From Tetragonia tetragonoides (Eukaryota; Streptophyta; Magnoliopsida; Caryophyllales; Aizoaceae), in assembly GCA_038025085.1 (NCBI GenBank), contig CM076140.1:3598501-3662500 (forward strand): a stretch of DNA of 64,000 nt, written 5' to 3'. The position numbers and the translations under genes were made by a program. Position 1 is the first letter of the stretch. Each line of letters starts with the position of its first letter. Below the pieces are notes generated by a model that saw nothing but the letters and a program-made list of their open reading frames with translations, had not been told where the DNA came from and did not search any database. This document shows positions 13,304-26,006 of this stretch, piece after piece.

Positions 13304-14232
13304 TTACCAAAGTATTGGAGACGAGATCAAAGAGTAATGTGAGCATTTTATAGACTTTTGTTTCTAAAAAAAAAATGAAGGGAGACAAAGAGAAGAGAGA
13401 GGAAAAAAAAAAGAAAAAACGGAAACGAAGCAAAGCTAAGCCCCCCAGCCCCAAAAAACGCAGCCCCCACCATGGTAATTGCCCAAAAGAATTCCTCAAT
13501 TCAGCTTCTTTCTTTGTCTCATCACCTAATTCAAAGCTCAATTATGAGATCTTTAGCCCAATTTCAAAGATTTTCATCTCTACTACCGCGGACTTTCCGC
13601 AACCCTTCAGAAAACCTAGTTGCAATCTAGGGTCTTAAATCAGCAAAGATATTGATATCTTCATAAAAAATTCCTCGATTAAGTATATCTTCTGCATATA
13701 TGGTACAAGTACAGTTGAATTCGACGATTTGAGCACAGTTTGGGCTAATTTTCAACAAAGAGAAGTTAACCCTTTGATGGGGTTGAGTTTGGAATTAAAT
13801 AATTTGGCTCACTGCAGAATTGTATCAAGATCTTGGGGTTGCTTGTCTCTGCGTCTGGTATCTACAAAGGACATTTGTTCCATTCTTTATCATTTTATTC
13901 GACTGTTAGGGGGGATGGCTACTGTGATTGCATTTAAACTCTTCACTGTGCTTGTAGTTGTTGGCGGTGAACCTGTCGTCCACTCCACCTCGTTAGAGAG
14001 GAAGAACTACAACCTCGTAGCTGCTTGTAGTATAGAGCCAGTAATACTAGCCCTATTCAGGTCAGATTTTTTATTAGTCCTTGAGATATCATCTATTGCC
14101 TTGGGCAATAAATTTGCCTATTTAAGCATTCAGTTACTCAGGTATTCTCTTGCACCTTTCTTTCATCCCTTTCTAAGTCTCTTGCTTTTTAGTCTCTTGT
14201 TTAGCTGTCTGTTTTTTCTAGTTATTGTCTTC

Positions 14233-15881
14233 ATGTCTTCTAAGAGTTTCAAACGTGTTGTGGTAGAGGGTCCTCCCTTTGTGGAAGACCCAATGACTAC
14301 TGATAATGGAACTAATGAAGCTGGCTCTTATAGAAATGTAATTTTAGTGAGTCTGCGTTTGATAATCCTACGGAACCTTTACCAACTGGGTTTGTTATGG
14401 AGGATTTATATCAAGTTAAAGCTAATATTTTAGATCATGCTGATTTATGTCTCCTTGGGAAGGTTTTGGGGGACCCTGTTGAGTTCAAGGCTATTACAGC
14501 CAAGACCAAAGCTGACTGGAAAACCATTAAGGGTGAGGTTGATTACTTTGACCTGGGGAATTATTGGGTTTTGTTCAGGTTTGCCAACATAGGGGATAAG
14601 CTATTTGTGTGGAATGAAAGACCTTGGCATGTCCAAGGTGAACTTCTTGTGCTTTTGCCTTGGAAAGCCAGGTTTGATCCCTTTGCCTCTGAGATTACCA
14701 ATGTTGATCTGTGGATTAGAATCCCAAAGTTTCCTGTTGAACTTTTTAGTCTTGAGTCTACTTTAGCCTTTCTCCAGTTCAATGAGTTGGGTCAGTTTGT
14801 CAAGTGTGAAGACTTCACGACTAGTAACAAGGGGTTAAAATTTGCTCATTTTTGTGTTAATGTGGACATCACCAAACCTCTTAAGACCTTTGCTCAAGTG
14901 CCTAGAAATGATGGAACCGATTGGTTCCTTGTATGGTATGAAAAATTTTCAATTGGTTGTGCTTGTTGTGGCTGTGAGGATCATATTATAGATTCTTGTC
15001 CATTAATGACTGATGCTCACAAAATTGTCAAAGTTGTCCTCGAAAAGAGTCCCTACCACCAAGAACTCATTGAAAAGTCCCTCAAAAAGCATATGGCCAA
15101 AGAGCAAACTGAACCTACAGCTAAGCAAGCGAAATGGGTTCATGTTACTCCCTCAAAATCCAAATTAAGCCCTCTTCCTCCAAAGAAAAAATTATCAAAG
15201 CAAATTTCTAAAAAAACTGATGGATCTAATGTCTTACCAGTAAAAAAGGTATCTAGTCAGAAACCTGGGGCTATTGTTATTGATTCATCCAAACAATCCC
15301 CTCCAGGGTTCTTGAAAACCAAGGCAAGTGAGGAAACCTATGTTGGCAAAGGAAAAAGGGTGATGGGAAGCTCTGAAGGTATTGTTGTAGGGTCAGAGAA
15401 GCATGTTATCTCTAATGATGATGCTGGCAAGTTAATGGATACCACTCTGGAAGCCCCTCCCATCATCCCAGAAGCTAACGATGGCTTGTTGTTTGTTGTG
15501 CCTGCTACTGCTCCTTCTACGGGGTATGAGGTTGAGTCTTTCTAGTCTGTTTATCCTGGAGAGTTAGTTATCTCAAATGATGGTAATAATCTGGGAAATG
15601 GCTTTGGTTTTTCTGCTGAAGATCCAATTGTTATACCTAGGCATATGATGATGCCAAATTTCCAAGATGATGATCTCCTAGACTATGGAGAGGAAGAGAA
15701 TGAGAATTCTTTCCACTCTATTCATTCCAACAGCTCTATTCTAAGGCAGATTGACAATCTTGATGTTACTCCTCAAGAACCATCCTCTAGCTCAACTCAT
15801 TCTGAAGCTTCAAGGAGGAGAGCTACTGGTGAGGATGTTGTTGAGTCAGCATCCTCCGCTCTGAAGAGGGCTGGGACCTAA
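14233..15881 (+). pseudogene. LINE ORF1 (DUF4283 domain plus zinc knuckle), broken
   Basis: ORF1 of plant L1 elements is an RNA-binding protein that packages the element RNA. It starts MSSKSFKRVVVEGPPF at 14233. A frameshift near 14338-14346 moves it to the frame beginning ...PTGFVMEDLYQVKANIL. The DUF4283 region lies around 14397-14900. A zinc knuckle of the zf-CCHC_4 type follows (SIGCACCGCEDHIIDSCPL, about 14950-15006). The C-terminal part is Lys/Ser/Pro-rich. An in-frame TAG at 15543-15545 interrupts it; the same frame then continues to the stop at 15879-15881. Confidence 0.85.
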
Positions 15882-15926
15882 GCTGTAGGTCCTTCTAGAA
15901 TCATGTGTTCATAATTTACTGTTTTT

Positions 15927-18900
15927 ATGAATAACATAGGCTACTGGAATGTTCGGGGGGGTAGGCAAAAAGAACTTTTGTGAGGAAGTGAAAATGTTTT
16001 GTAAGATACACCACATTAACCTTATTGCACTAGCTGAAACTAAGGTGCAATCCTTTCCTACCTCTCAGGTAGTAGCTCAGTTTGGGTTTAACTCATTTGA
16101 TTTTGTACCCTGTGTTGGCTTCACAGGAGGTTTATGGTTATTATGGAAAAATCAAAGCCTTAATGTTTCTGTGTTATATAAAGATGTCAGGTTTTTAAGT
16201 ATTGCTCTTAGTGATTCTAATTCTCCAGCAATGGTAATTATTTTTGTTTATGCTCCTGCACAACCCTCCCATAAAGAACAATTTTGGTCTGACTTGCTAT
16301 TGTATGTGCAATCACTTACGGAACCTTTTGTAATAATAGGTGACTTAAATGAAATTGGGTCATCTGAGGATAAGCTTGGAGGAGTTCCTGTTACTTCATC
16401 AAGACTTCACAGGCTTACCTCATTTAGATTTAATGCAAATATTATTGATATCCCTTTCCAAGGTTTACCTTACACTTGGAGAAAGAAAAAGCATGGGAAA
16501 GACAATGTTTGGGAAAGGATTGCTAGAGCTCTTGTTGCTCCTGCTTGGTTGAGTATTTTTCCTAATGCCTTTGTAAGCCATCATGATTTTACATCATCTG
16601 ATCATTGTCCTATTGTACTGCATTTAAATACTATTAATTTGTCTACTTCTCCCCGTTTCGTTTTGAGAATGCTTGGATCCAGCACAAGGACTATGAACCT
16701 CTTGTTCGTAAGACTTGGAAAAGCAAATTTAATGGTTCTTTTCTCTTCCAGCTTATTTCTAAATGTAAGGCTCTTAAGCAAGCCTCCAAGAGTTGGGCTA
16801 AATTAAAATTTGGTAATATTCAAAGACAATTTAAAAAGGTAGAAGAGATTTTGATTTCTACTCAAACTCAACTTTTACTTAATCCTGATGATGATATCTT
16901 AGCTAAACGTCAATTTAACCTCACTAAAAAGAAATCTAGTTTGATCAATTTTAATAGATCATACTGGACTCAAAGATCTAGAGCAAAACACCTGGTACTA
17001 GGTGATAGGAATACCTCCTACTATCAGACTAAAGCAACTATTAGGCATAATAGGAAAAAAATAACTAATTTCCTTAGTAATGATGGCATCAATCATGCTG
17101 ATCCTATCGCGATTTGTTCGGAAATAACAAAGGAATTTAAAGCTAGGTTTATTAGGAATAATAGTTGTTTCACTAATTCTCATGAGGACTTGGTTGACAT
17201 TGTGCCTGAAATCAGTGTAGAGGATAATATTTTCCTGTCTAGGGAAGTTTTGGACGAAGAAATAAAGGAAGCTACGTTTCTCTTAGCCCCAAACAAATCT
17301 CCAGGCCCAGACGGCTTCTCGGCAAGTTTTTTCCAAACTTATTGGTATATAGTAGGACCTTCAGTTTGTCGGGCAGTTAAAGCTTTTTTCCATTCAAGCA
17401 AACTTCTTAAGGAAGTCAACCAGACTTTTATAGCACTTATTCCTAAATTTGAAAATCCTTTATCCTCCAATCATTTTAGACCCATTAGTTTATGCTCGAC
17501 TATCTATAAAATTATTTCCAAGATTCTTACTCAAAGGCTCAAGAGTGTTATTATTAAGCTTATACATCCACTTCAGGGTGCATTCGTGGCAGATAGATGT
17601 ATCCAAGATAATATTCTTTTGGCACATGAAGTCTTTCATTCATTTAAGTCCAAACAAGGTAAGAGCGGATGGTTAGCAATTAAACTCGACATGGAAAAAG
17701 CATATGATGGAATTGAATGGAACTTTGTACTAGAAGTATTTCGCAAATTTGGATTTAATGAGCAATGGATATGATGGATATCTGAATGTATATCCACTGT
17801 TTCTTTTTCAGTGCTTGTTAATAATGCTCCAGGGGACACTTTCTCTACTTCTAGAGGGTTGCGTCAAGGTGATCCGTTATCACCCTATATTTTTATCCTT
17901 TGTGCTGAAGTTCTTGCTAGAAGGCTACAACGGGAAAGTAATTCAAACTCTAAGAGTATAGGAATAAGCATCTGTCATGGGGCCGATAAATTGCCTTTTC
18001 TAACTTTTGCCGACGACACAATGATATTCGCTAAAGCAACAAACCAAAGCTGCCATACTATTAAGAAAATTCTGGACAATTATTGTAGAATGTCGGGACA
18101 GAAAATTAATTTTCAAAAGTCTTCCTTTCAATGTACGAAAAATGTGAGTAGACAGGAGATTGAATCCTACAAAGCAATTTTGGAAATGAATAATTCTATA
18201 TGTTTGGATAAGTACCTTGGTTGCCCCATCATCTCTGAACGGGTTAATTCCATGACATTCAATGACGTACTAGAAAGAACAAATAGTCATCTGACAAAGT
18301 GGAAAGCTAACTCGCTTTCTCAGGCTAGACGAGCTGTTCTTGTCCAAGCAAACCTGGTTGCTACTCCTATTTATACGATGCAGAGCTTCATGCTCCCTAA
18401 GAGTTCCTTAAATAAACTAGATCAAATTAATCGCAATTTTTTCTGGAATAAAGACCCAGAAAATGAATCCCCGAATTTAATTGGTTGGGATAAAGTTTGT
18501 CGTCCCAAAAATTTGGGAGGACTTGGACTCCATAAGTCGGAAGCGATCAACAAAGCTATGCAAATGAAGTTAATATGGAAACTGTTGTCAGAACCCGATA
18601 ACCTTTGGGTTAAGTTGGTCAATCAAAAGTATCTAAAAGGACAGGATTTATTTACCTACGAAAAAGGCAAGAAAAATTTGTGGCAATGGAATAAAATGCT
18701 AGAGGTTCGAGAATTATTTCAAAAAGGAATAAGGTGGCAACTTGGGAATGGGGAGGACATCAAGTTTTGGTGTGATAACTGGGTTTATCACTACCCCCTT
18801 AAAGAAATTTTTTTTGACAATTTCTCAGATGACCCTTTGTTTGATGAGCAGATTCCGGTTAGTTTTTTCATTTCGGAAAATGGTAATTGGGATGAAGTCC

Positions 18901-20085
18901 TTCTTAACAGAATTTTGCCTCCCAATGTTATTAAGATGATCTTAGGCATTCCCATACCCTACCATAATATCCCAGATAAAACCTGTTGGGATTTTTCTAG
19001 CAATGGAATTTTTACCTCTAAGTCAGCCACTTGGCTTGCGCAAGGTATTCAGGATGACTATAAAAAAAACTGTAAATTTAACTGGATTTGGAAACTAAGT
19101 ATTCCTAATAAGATTAAAGTCTTTTTATGGAAATTGTGTCTAGATGGTCTCCCTACCAAGGCTCGTCTTCAAGAAAGTAAAGTTTTCCTCCCGCAAGAAT
19201 GTGTGTTTTGTAACCATCATTCGGAGGATAAGTTCCATCTATTTTTTCACTGCCCTTATTTCATTCAATCTTGGAATAAAGTCCAAAATATCTTTGGTAA
19301 AAAAAGTTATCAATGTTGATAGCTCAAATGATTTCGTGGACAATTTAAATGTTATCCATAACACTTGGGAAGAAAAAAATTTTATATTATTATTATTATT
19401 ATTATTATTATCGTGGTGGCTCTTCTGGTTTGCTAGGAATAAGACATCCTTTGATAATTTATCGACTAATCCCACCCAGATTGCTTTTTCAGTTAGAAAC
19501 AGTTTTGTAGAATGAGAAGCATTTGCGGAACAAGAATTTGAGCTTGATAAAAGCGGTGTCTTCTTTAAAAAGGCTTCTAGGAAACAACATCGCTTAGGTG
19601 TGACTTGGTGCCCACCTAGACTAGGGTATGCTAAGCTTAACTTTGATGGTTCCAAAAAGAATTTGAATACTGCAGCAGCAGGATTCGCCATTAGGAATGC
19701 GCAAGCGGAAGTCATCTCACTAGGAGCCAAATCTTGTGGGAATGCTTCTACCCTTTTAGCAGAAGCTATAGGTTTAAGAGAAGGTGTCCGAAAAGTAAGG
19801 TCTTTAGGAATAAAGAATTTAACTATAGAAGGTGATAACTTAACTGTTATTAAAGCAATTAGAGAAGAATGGCATATTCCCTCGAAAATTGAAAACCTTA
19901 TTGTTGACGCTCGTAAAGATTTGCACTTCTTTGATAAGGTTGAGGTTCTTCATTGTTTCAGGGAAGCCAACTCAGTAGCAGATTTTATGGCAAATTGTGG
20001 ACACATGTGCCCAGAATTGATTTGTTGGTCGAACTCTTTCGATCCGTCCCTCTCCAATTTATTGTTTAGGGACTCTGTGAGATAG
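15927..20085 (+). pseudogene. LINE ORF2 (endonuclease, RT, zinc finger, RNase H), broken
   Basis: It starts MNNIGYWNVRG at 15927; an extra base in the G run at 15955-15961 shifts frame. The APE endonuclease domain (15949-16650) keeps ETKV, FVIIGDLNEI and SSDHCP. A second shift lies at ~16650 in a C run. The reverse transcriptase has LDMEKAYD (17687-17710), LRQGDPLSPYIF (17860-17895) and the catalytic FADD (18007-18018). An in-frame TGA at 17772-17774 splits the RT. A zf-RVT Cys/His segment ends near 19290. A third shift occurs at about 19305. The RNase H domain (19600-20040) keeps its acidic residues: FDGS, LLAEA, EGDN and REANSVAD. A further in-frame TGA sits at 19513-19515. Confidence 0.93.
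19384..19411. repeat. (ATT)n microsatellite inside LINE ORF2
   Basis: About nine TTA/ATT units encode a run of leucines between the zinc-finger and RNase H regions of ORF2. Confidence 0.9.
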
Positions 20086-20154
20086 TTTCCTACGGAAGCT
20101 ACCCCGATTTTCTTGCCTTTTCAAAACAAAAACAAAAAAAAGACTTTTGTTTCT

Positions 20155-20690
20155 TATAAAATTATGATTGGTTGGCATAACTAGTTGTTGTCTGTAGTGG
20201 TAAGTACTATAGATAACTTTTTAAAAGATGACATTCTTGCCACTAAAAAAAGTCTTGCTGTCAAAAAAAAAAAAAAAGTCTTAAAACTATTCCTAAAAAC
20301 TTGTTTATCCAAATAATTTTTTTTTTTTGTGTGGATATCCAAATAAAACCTTAGCTACTACTCTAGTATATGAGAAATCAGAATCACCCTAAAAAAAAAA
20401 ATCTTGACTCTAAGTCTCTAACTCTATAGTATGATACGGTTCATGATACGTGAGTGAAAATACAGCGACTTTAAAACCCGTATAAATAATCCATACAAAA
20501 TACATTACCCTCTTCAATAGGAGAGAGAAACACCAACCATCATTGACATCATAAAACGACGACCCAAACTGAGACACGCCACCGGACACAACCACCACAC
20601 CGTCCCCAATTAACCAAAAAACAATCCATTATCCATTTTTAGGGATTCAATTTTCAAACGAAACCCTAAAATTTTGGGGGGTCTCTTTCG
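20155..20690. promoter_or_regulatory. Upstream region of the conserved unknown gene
   Basis: AT-rich, with several poly-A tracts and no coding exon. The last part (about 20570-20690) is probably promoter and 5' UTR. It includes AAACCCTAAA (20660-20669), similar to a telo-box core. Confidence 0.4.
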
Positions 20691-23555
20691 ATGAGGCACG
20701 GTCATGCGGCAGTAGAGGCGGCGACAGCGGTGTTAGAGGTGGCGGAGCTTGCTTGGTCCGCCGTCGATCACCTCCATCATCGCAAACACAATAAAAACCC
20801 TAATCACGAAAACCCTAGCGAAACCATTTGCACTCTTTCTCCTGAAGATCTCGATGATATTCGGAAAGAGAATAAGCGATTGAGAGATTTATTGGAGCAG
20901 AATTTGAAGCTCCTTCAGAATTTATCGGCTTCTCCTTGCTTTGTCAATGAATGCCCTACTGATGTACGTTCGATTTCCCCTCTTTCACTTTGTTTTTGGC
21001 GTTCGTTTAATTTTGAGTATATTTGTTCCTGTTATGATTGATGATTTTGTTTTTTTTTTAATACATGGAAAATATTAGCTTGTATATGTATTGTGATTGT
21101 CGGATTGAGATTGAGAGTTTACAGTAGGATGAAAATTGTCGGGTCATGATTATGGCTTTTTGGAGGGAAATTAACTAGCTGATGATTGAGGTCAATCCTC
21201 CCTGGAAGTGTGATCAGTATTATTTTTGATTCAAATGTGATAATTCGAAGTGGTTACACAGGCTTTGAAATGAGTTGTACTAAGGTTATAGCATCTATCT
21301 AATGATGCTTTGTACAACATGAAATCAATTTGCCATATGTTATGATTTTTGGATAAGTGGTGATGATTTTGGCAACCAAGAAAGACATGAACTTGATCGA
21401 TATCGAGGGCTTTTAATTGGAATTATTTGCTTTTGCAAAGTGTAGCGCTAACTGATTCTGCACATTCTTTATCTGTTGTGAACGCAGCTACATGAACGTC
21501 TAGTAGCAGCTGTAGATTCTAAAAGTTTCTTGACTCGGCTTCAGTCCTTGCAAAATGGGTCAATTAATGGCACTGGAAATGAGTTCCCTTTCAGGGAGCC
21601 TACAGGTTGCTATCTTTGGGCTTTTAATAAATTTAAATGTTTTGTTATTATGGAGAATTCTTCTGTTGTCAGCACTTTTGATCTCTGCTATCAACATGAT
21701 TTTTGTTGTTTCTATTTACATTTTACAGGAACTGACTTGGAATCGACTGAGATTTTAATCAATGTTGACAAAGAAGAGCCAAGTTGGTGGGTGTGGGTCA
21801 CCGATGAAATGGTTCCGGGTAGGGTTGAGGAACGCAGTGAAATAGATGATGAGAATTATGTCGTAGTTTGTGAGGAACAAGTGGTCGATGGGGTTGCTAA
21901 TTTCATTGCCAGATGCATCGTAGCAAATCCAAAAGCACAGGTTTGTCATGGCTGAATATCTTCTGACCTCTTATTGTGGTATATGGTGATTGGCGGTCTT
22001 CAATTCAGTTCTCATTTTCACTTTGTTTTGCTGCTTCATATTGCAGAAGTTGACTCCAGAGCAGCTGCAAAGCAGTAAGTTTGCTTTTCGTTTTCAGTAA
22101 ATCATTTCACATCCTTCTCTTTTAACAGCATTTTAGTTCACTAGAGACTGTAGAGTAGATTGCCTCGAGCATTCAAATAAACAATCCTGCGATAGTAGCT
22201 CCAACGAGGTCTAATTTTCTTGCAAGCTTCTTGCTTTATAAAAAAGATGATTACAGTTCCTAATGATGGTATAAGCTGTCAATGTATCAAAAAGATGCTT
22301 TTACATATTTGCGTTTGCTGCATGCAACCTCTTTCTCCTCCAAAGGCTGGTGACATTGCGGTGTTGCAAGCCTATCACATATTGTTTCACATTACTTGGT
22401 TAGTCCCTTGAAATAGCTTCAAGACTTATTACACCAAGGGTTGTTACCCTCCCTGAAACCCTTGTTGCACCAAGGGTTGTTAACTTGTTAGACTTATGAA
22501 TGAATTTAGTCGAATATTGTTCATGAGATGTCCCATTATTTTGGTTTCTGCGCTAATAAATTATTGTTAGTTTCCACCTATAGTGATTATTGTCAGTCAT
22601 AATGAGGATAGATGACTACAGATTTTGCTCTTGGAAACCTAGGGCCCGTTTTGACTAGCTCCACAAATTTCAACTTCTCCTCTCACATTTGTTCTTGCCC
22701 ATCCCCTTTTCATCCACTCCCACGTCCACCTCCAACTTCTAGACATTGAAATAAAGCTAGAAGTGGAAGGAGATTTTCCTTAATTGAGAAGCATTCATTG
22801 AAGTTGTCTGTTATGCATTACTGACTTACATGTTAAACTATTGCAGCTGTGACAAACTCATTGCGCGGAAGTGGGTTGAATAAGGTTGAGACAATGCTGA
22901 ACATATGGCATGCTGGAAAGCTGTTCTATGCGCTTTCAACCTGGGGACTTGCTTTCGCAGGGTAGGTTAACTCTTACCCGTTCAAAGGCACATTTTCTGC
23001 TTGTTTCTTTCTAATATTTGAAGTTGGAAAGGAACCCCCCGAACCCCCTTCCCCCCTCCCCTTTCCACACACACACACAAAATGAAATACTCTTAAGTAA
23101 ACAAGGAAGATAAGCTGCAGTATCTGTTTCTCTAAAATTATCCTTTGCAACATCCCATGGCCCTACAAAATCAATGATCATTCAGCTATATGTTGGTCCT
23201 TTACACTCAGTCTACCAGAGTAGTGCTGATGGAATCCTGGCTAGCTATGGGATTGTTGGGTATAGTGTGGATTTGGATCACTCTGAGCCCAATTTTTTGT
23301 TTAGCACTCTTTGGCAGACTCAGCTTTACTGTACTACAATTGACATGTAAGGTGGTGTTATGTTGGGTTTCGGAATTATCGAAGTGACTGTATGAAGCAA
23401 TTCTTGACTCCTGGCTTTTAAATAATGCAAGTTACGTGTAGCTTTCTTGTCTCACGCACTTTCTGGTTTGCAGGTTGTACCAGAGTCGTGCTGCACTGAA
23501 GCTTGCTGCTCGGGGTGTTCATACAACTACTAAACTTGTCCTGAAGGCTATATGA
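20691..23555 (+). CDS. Conserved plant protein of unknown function, six exons
   Basis: Six exons give an open 275-residue frame: 20691-20963, 21488-21605, 21729-21940, 22047-22074, 22847-22961, 23474-23555. All introns are GT-AG. The start MRHGHAAVEAATAVLEVAEL follows a short A-rich leader. Residues ~55-85 form a likely coiled coil (DDIRKENKRLRDLLEQNLKL). The centre has a Trp-rich acidic block (EEPSWWVWVTDEMVPGRVEE). The C-terminus (LFYALSTWGLAFAGLYQ, ~238-254) is hydrophobic enough for a membrane or amphipathic helix. I do not recognise the family and assign no function. Clean splicing and a preserved frame across six exons argue that it is a real gene. Confidence 0.82.
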
Positions 23556-24248
23556 AGGTGGTGGTTACTCTAAAATTTACTGAGATGCAATGCCTCCGGG
23601 GCTTATATCCTCAGAGTTTGTGTATGCCACCACTGACTAGTTCTCAGGCATCAATATGTAAATAGTTGTACATAACACTATTTAATTTCTCTCTGTGATT
23701 CTGAAGTATGGAAGCACTGTGTTCTGGATCTGTTTCTCCAAGATGTAATATAGTTCCGCATGTCTAATATCATCTCTTCACTCTATGAGAAGTCTATTTT
23801 GTAGAGGAAATGTTACTTTGGCTTATTTCAAGATTCAGATTACCGACAAACTGCCACTGAAGTCAATAGATACTTCAGCTGCAATAGATACCTCAGCACG
23901 TAAATATCCCAAATTTCTGCTTTAGATATGAACATAATTTGTATTTGGAGCATGCAAAGCTTGATCATACAAGACAGGAAGCTATATACTCCATAATCAA
24001 TTCAAGGTTTATAGAAGTACAACTCCAAATGTGAATGTTCGCCCCAGATCCATTATTTAATTTTCTCATATCGAAAAAGAATAGAAGAACCAAGAATAAT
24101 GTACAGAACATCGGTGAATTTTTTGAACGAAGGCAGTGAGTTATTGGTTGAACAGCAGTGAACTAATACGAGCTCCAACCACAAGATCAACCTCCTTATT
24201 ATAGTTTCTTCTGCAGCAATAGCTTCATGTCTCGGATCCATTATCAAT
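23556..24248. other. Convergent 3' flanks of the unknown gene and the BSP gene
   Basis: No coding potential is seen. This should hold the two 3' UTRs. The stretch around 23670-23760 is T-rich, as expected near a plant polyadenylation site. Confidence 0.45.
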
Positions 24249-25154
24249 TTACCTGTAACTGGAAATGGATTCGGAAGCAAACAAATCCTCATTTTCCAGT
24301 AACGAGTGACGGAATGTTTCACAATAATGTTTGGCTGGCATTCTAACCGCTCTATCCATCATTCCCTCATCCCATTCCCAGCCATATCTCATTTCTTGAT
24401 TCAATCTCCCAATAAAGCCGTCATTTTCTCTCTCGCAATAGCTCAAGAACTGTGCAACGAATTTCGGGTCCTTATCCTCCCAACACCTGCTACTTCTTAA
24501 GTCTCTTAACTTGAATACTGGTTTTGCACCTCCAAAACCTGCCGAAATCCTAATGTACTCAACCAAACCATCTAACAAAGTTTTTGGAGCAGTGTGTTGG
24601 CCATAGAAGAGCAATATCTCTGCCATGCATCTTTGGATGCCCTTTCTGATTCTAAGCCTAAAATCATCATATTCCATGATCACAGGGCTTATGGTGAGCA
24701 CATACTTGTCCTTTTGGCCAAGGTGCCTAGAGACAACTATCTGATGATCGTGAGTTATGTTGTGATTAGCAAGTTGGATATCAACCTGATCGATAAGCTT
24801 CACAGGCGTGCTATGAGGATTAGGATAGAGAATTTTGGTGGCAAAACCTGAAGCACCTTGAACTAACCTGGTAGCTTCGTCATTGGAGACATAGAAGAGA
24901 GAGAACTTCTCACCCATAGGCGTGTTCTTCATGTCATTGGTGACCAAGATCACGAACCCTTTCGATGCTTCGTGGTTTGCCCACACAGATATCATCCCAA
25001 TTAAGATGATTAGGAGGAGCTGGAGAGCTATACCAAAGCTGGATGACCTTACATTGTTATCGTCTTCCAGTGCAGGACTTGCAACATCCGCGGTGGTGGT
25101 CGCTCTATTGATGGCGGTTTGAGGGCTTCCTAAGAGGAGGGGCTCTTGATACAT
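24249..25154 (-). CDS. Basic secretory protein (BSP) family, membrane-anchored, zinc motif lost
   Basis: A single-exon gene. The ATG at 25154 (MYQEPLLLGSPQTAI) gives 301 residues. An in-frame ATG at 25337 would give 362, but its extra segment looks unconserved. A hydrophobic segment (IALQLLLIILIGMISVW, ~42-58) predicts a type II anchor where most family members have a signal peptide. The BSP core follows: GFVILVTNDM, then VDIQLANHNI, LDGLVEYIRISAGFG, FLSYCERENDGFIGRLN and MRYGW. Where active family members have HExxH, this protein reads AEILL (24609-24623): both histidines are gone and only the glutamate remains. It is therefore probably not a metalloprotease. Basic secretory proteins are linked to defence. 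AT2G42900 is the Arabidopsis relative I recall. Confidence 0.85.
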   Translation of the reverse strand: MYQEPLLLGSPQTAINRATTTADVASPALEDDNNVRSSSFGIALQLLLIILIGMISVWANHEASKGFVILVTNDMKNTPMGEKFSLFYVSNDEATRLVQGASGFATKILYPNPHSTPVKLIDQVDIQLANHNITHDHQIVVSRHLGQKDKYVLTISPVIMEYDDFRLRIRKGIQRCMAEILLFYGQHTAPKTLLDGLVEYIRISAGFGGAKPVFKLRDLRSSRCWEDKDPKFVAQFLSYCERENDGFIGRLNQEMRYGWEWDEGMMDRAVRMPAKHYCETFRHSLLENEDLFASESISSYR

Positions 25155-26006
25155 TGTAGCAGGTGTAATGCATTTAGGATAATGCACCGAGGGAGAGGCT
25201 TCAGATAACATGTATAGTGACTGGACCAATATGGAATTAGTGATTGTCACTATAATTAACATGGCGTGGTCCATAATTGTCCCCAATTTGACACATGTGT
25301 CCACGCCACTTCTCTTGTGCAAAATGATTGGTCTCAAGTCTCAACTTCAACTTACACGCTGTCCTAATCTTGGACCAACTGGCAACAGGTTACCGCTTCC
25401 CAGTTCCCTTTGTATTCAAATCCCCCCACAGAAAGGGGAAAAAAAAAAAAAAAAGGAAGGGGGGAGAGACAAAAACAACATACATCTATTTATTATTTTT
25501 TTTGCAAGGCATTTTCTTTATATTTTTAACACAAGTATTTTACATCATAAATTAAAATTTTATCATAGCCTTCAAATAAATAGTCAAACATTAATGCATC
25601 CTAAAGTGGATAGGAATTACTTGTATCTCCAAAGAATTGCAGGGCCAGAATGATAATCTTAATCAAACCAGGCCTGACCCGGAGAGACCTAAAATCAGTG
25701 ATGGTCCTTGGCCCCTGGCTTTAAATCTTCAATGTGTGCTTGTCGCCAGCACCAGCAAAATTGACTGTATATTCTGGGGCTTTCAGGTGAACATCAAAAC
25801 GTAAGTCGTCTTGTCACAGGCCGATTCACCAAACAGTGCTGTTGCCAAGCTATAATCACCCTGCCAAAATATGTTAGTCATTTGGCATGAGATTGTCCAA
25901 AAGGTGAAAAAGGAGTTAAAACAGCTCCCAGGTTGTTATGAAATACATGATGGATTCAAGCTTTGAAGAAACGTACCAATACAGAGGAGGAGCTAAGAAA
26001 CATATA
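25155..26006. other. Intergenic region between BSP and TFB4
   Basis: It contains the BSP upstream region and the TFB4 3' UTR. An A-run lies at 25438-25454. No further gene is supported. The stretch around 25700-25870 is less AT-rich and probably belongs to the TFB4 transcript. Confidence 0.4.

Larger units (their letters stand above)
13366..20140 (+). mobile_element. Full-length, decayed L1-type LINE retrotransposon
   Basis: The element is about 6.8 kb, flanked by a perfect 14-bp target duplication AGACTTTTGTTTCT (13352-13365 and 20141-20154). It has an A-rich 3' end (20124-20140). The order is a 5' UTR (13366-14232), ORF1 (gag-like), ORF2 (endonuclease, reverse transcriptase, zinc finger, RNase H) and a short 3' UTR. 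Both frames carry stops and frameshifts, so the copy is inactive. The intact duplication means target-primed insertion of a complete element. It landed 48 bp beyond the Helitron-like element. Confidence 0.95.

Noticed and set aside
13375..13638. Small Lys-rich gene at the LINE 5' end
   Set aside because: It lies in the LINE 5' UTR right after the target duplication, shows no conserved domain and starts in an A-run.
22640..22800. MITE in an intron of the unknown gene starting GGGCCCGTTTTGAC
   Set aside because: No inverted partner end or target duplication could be found.
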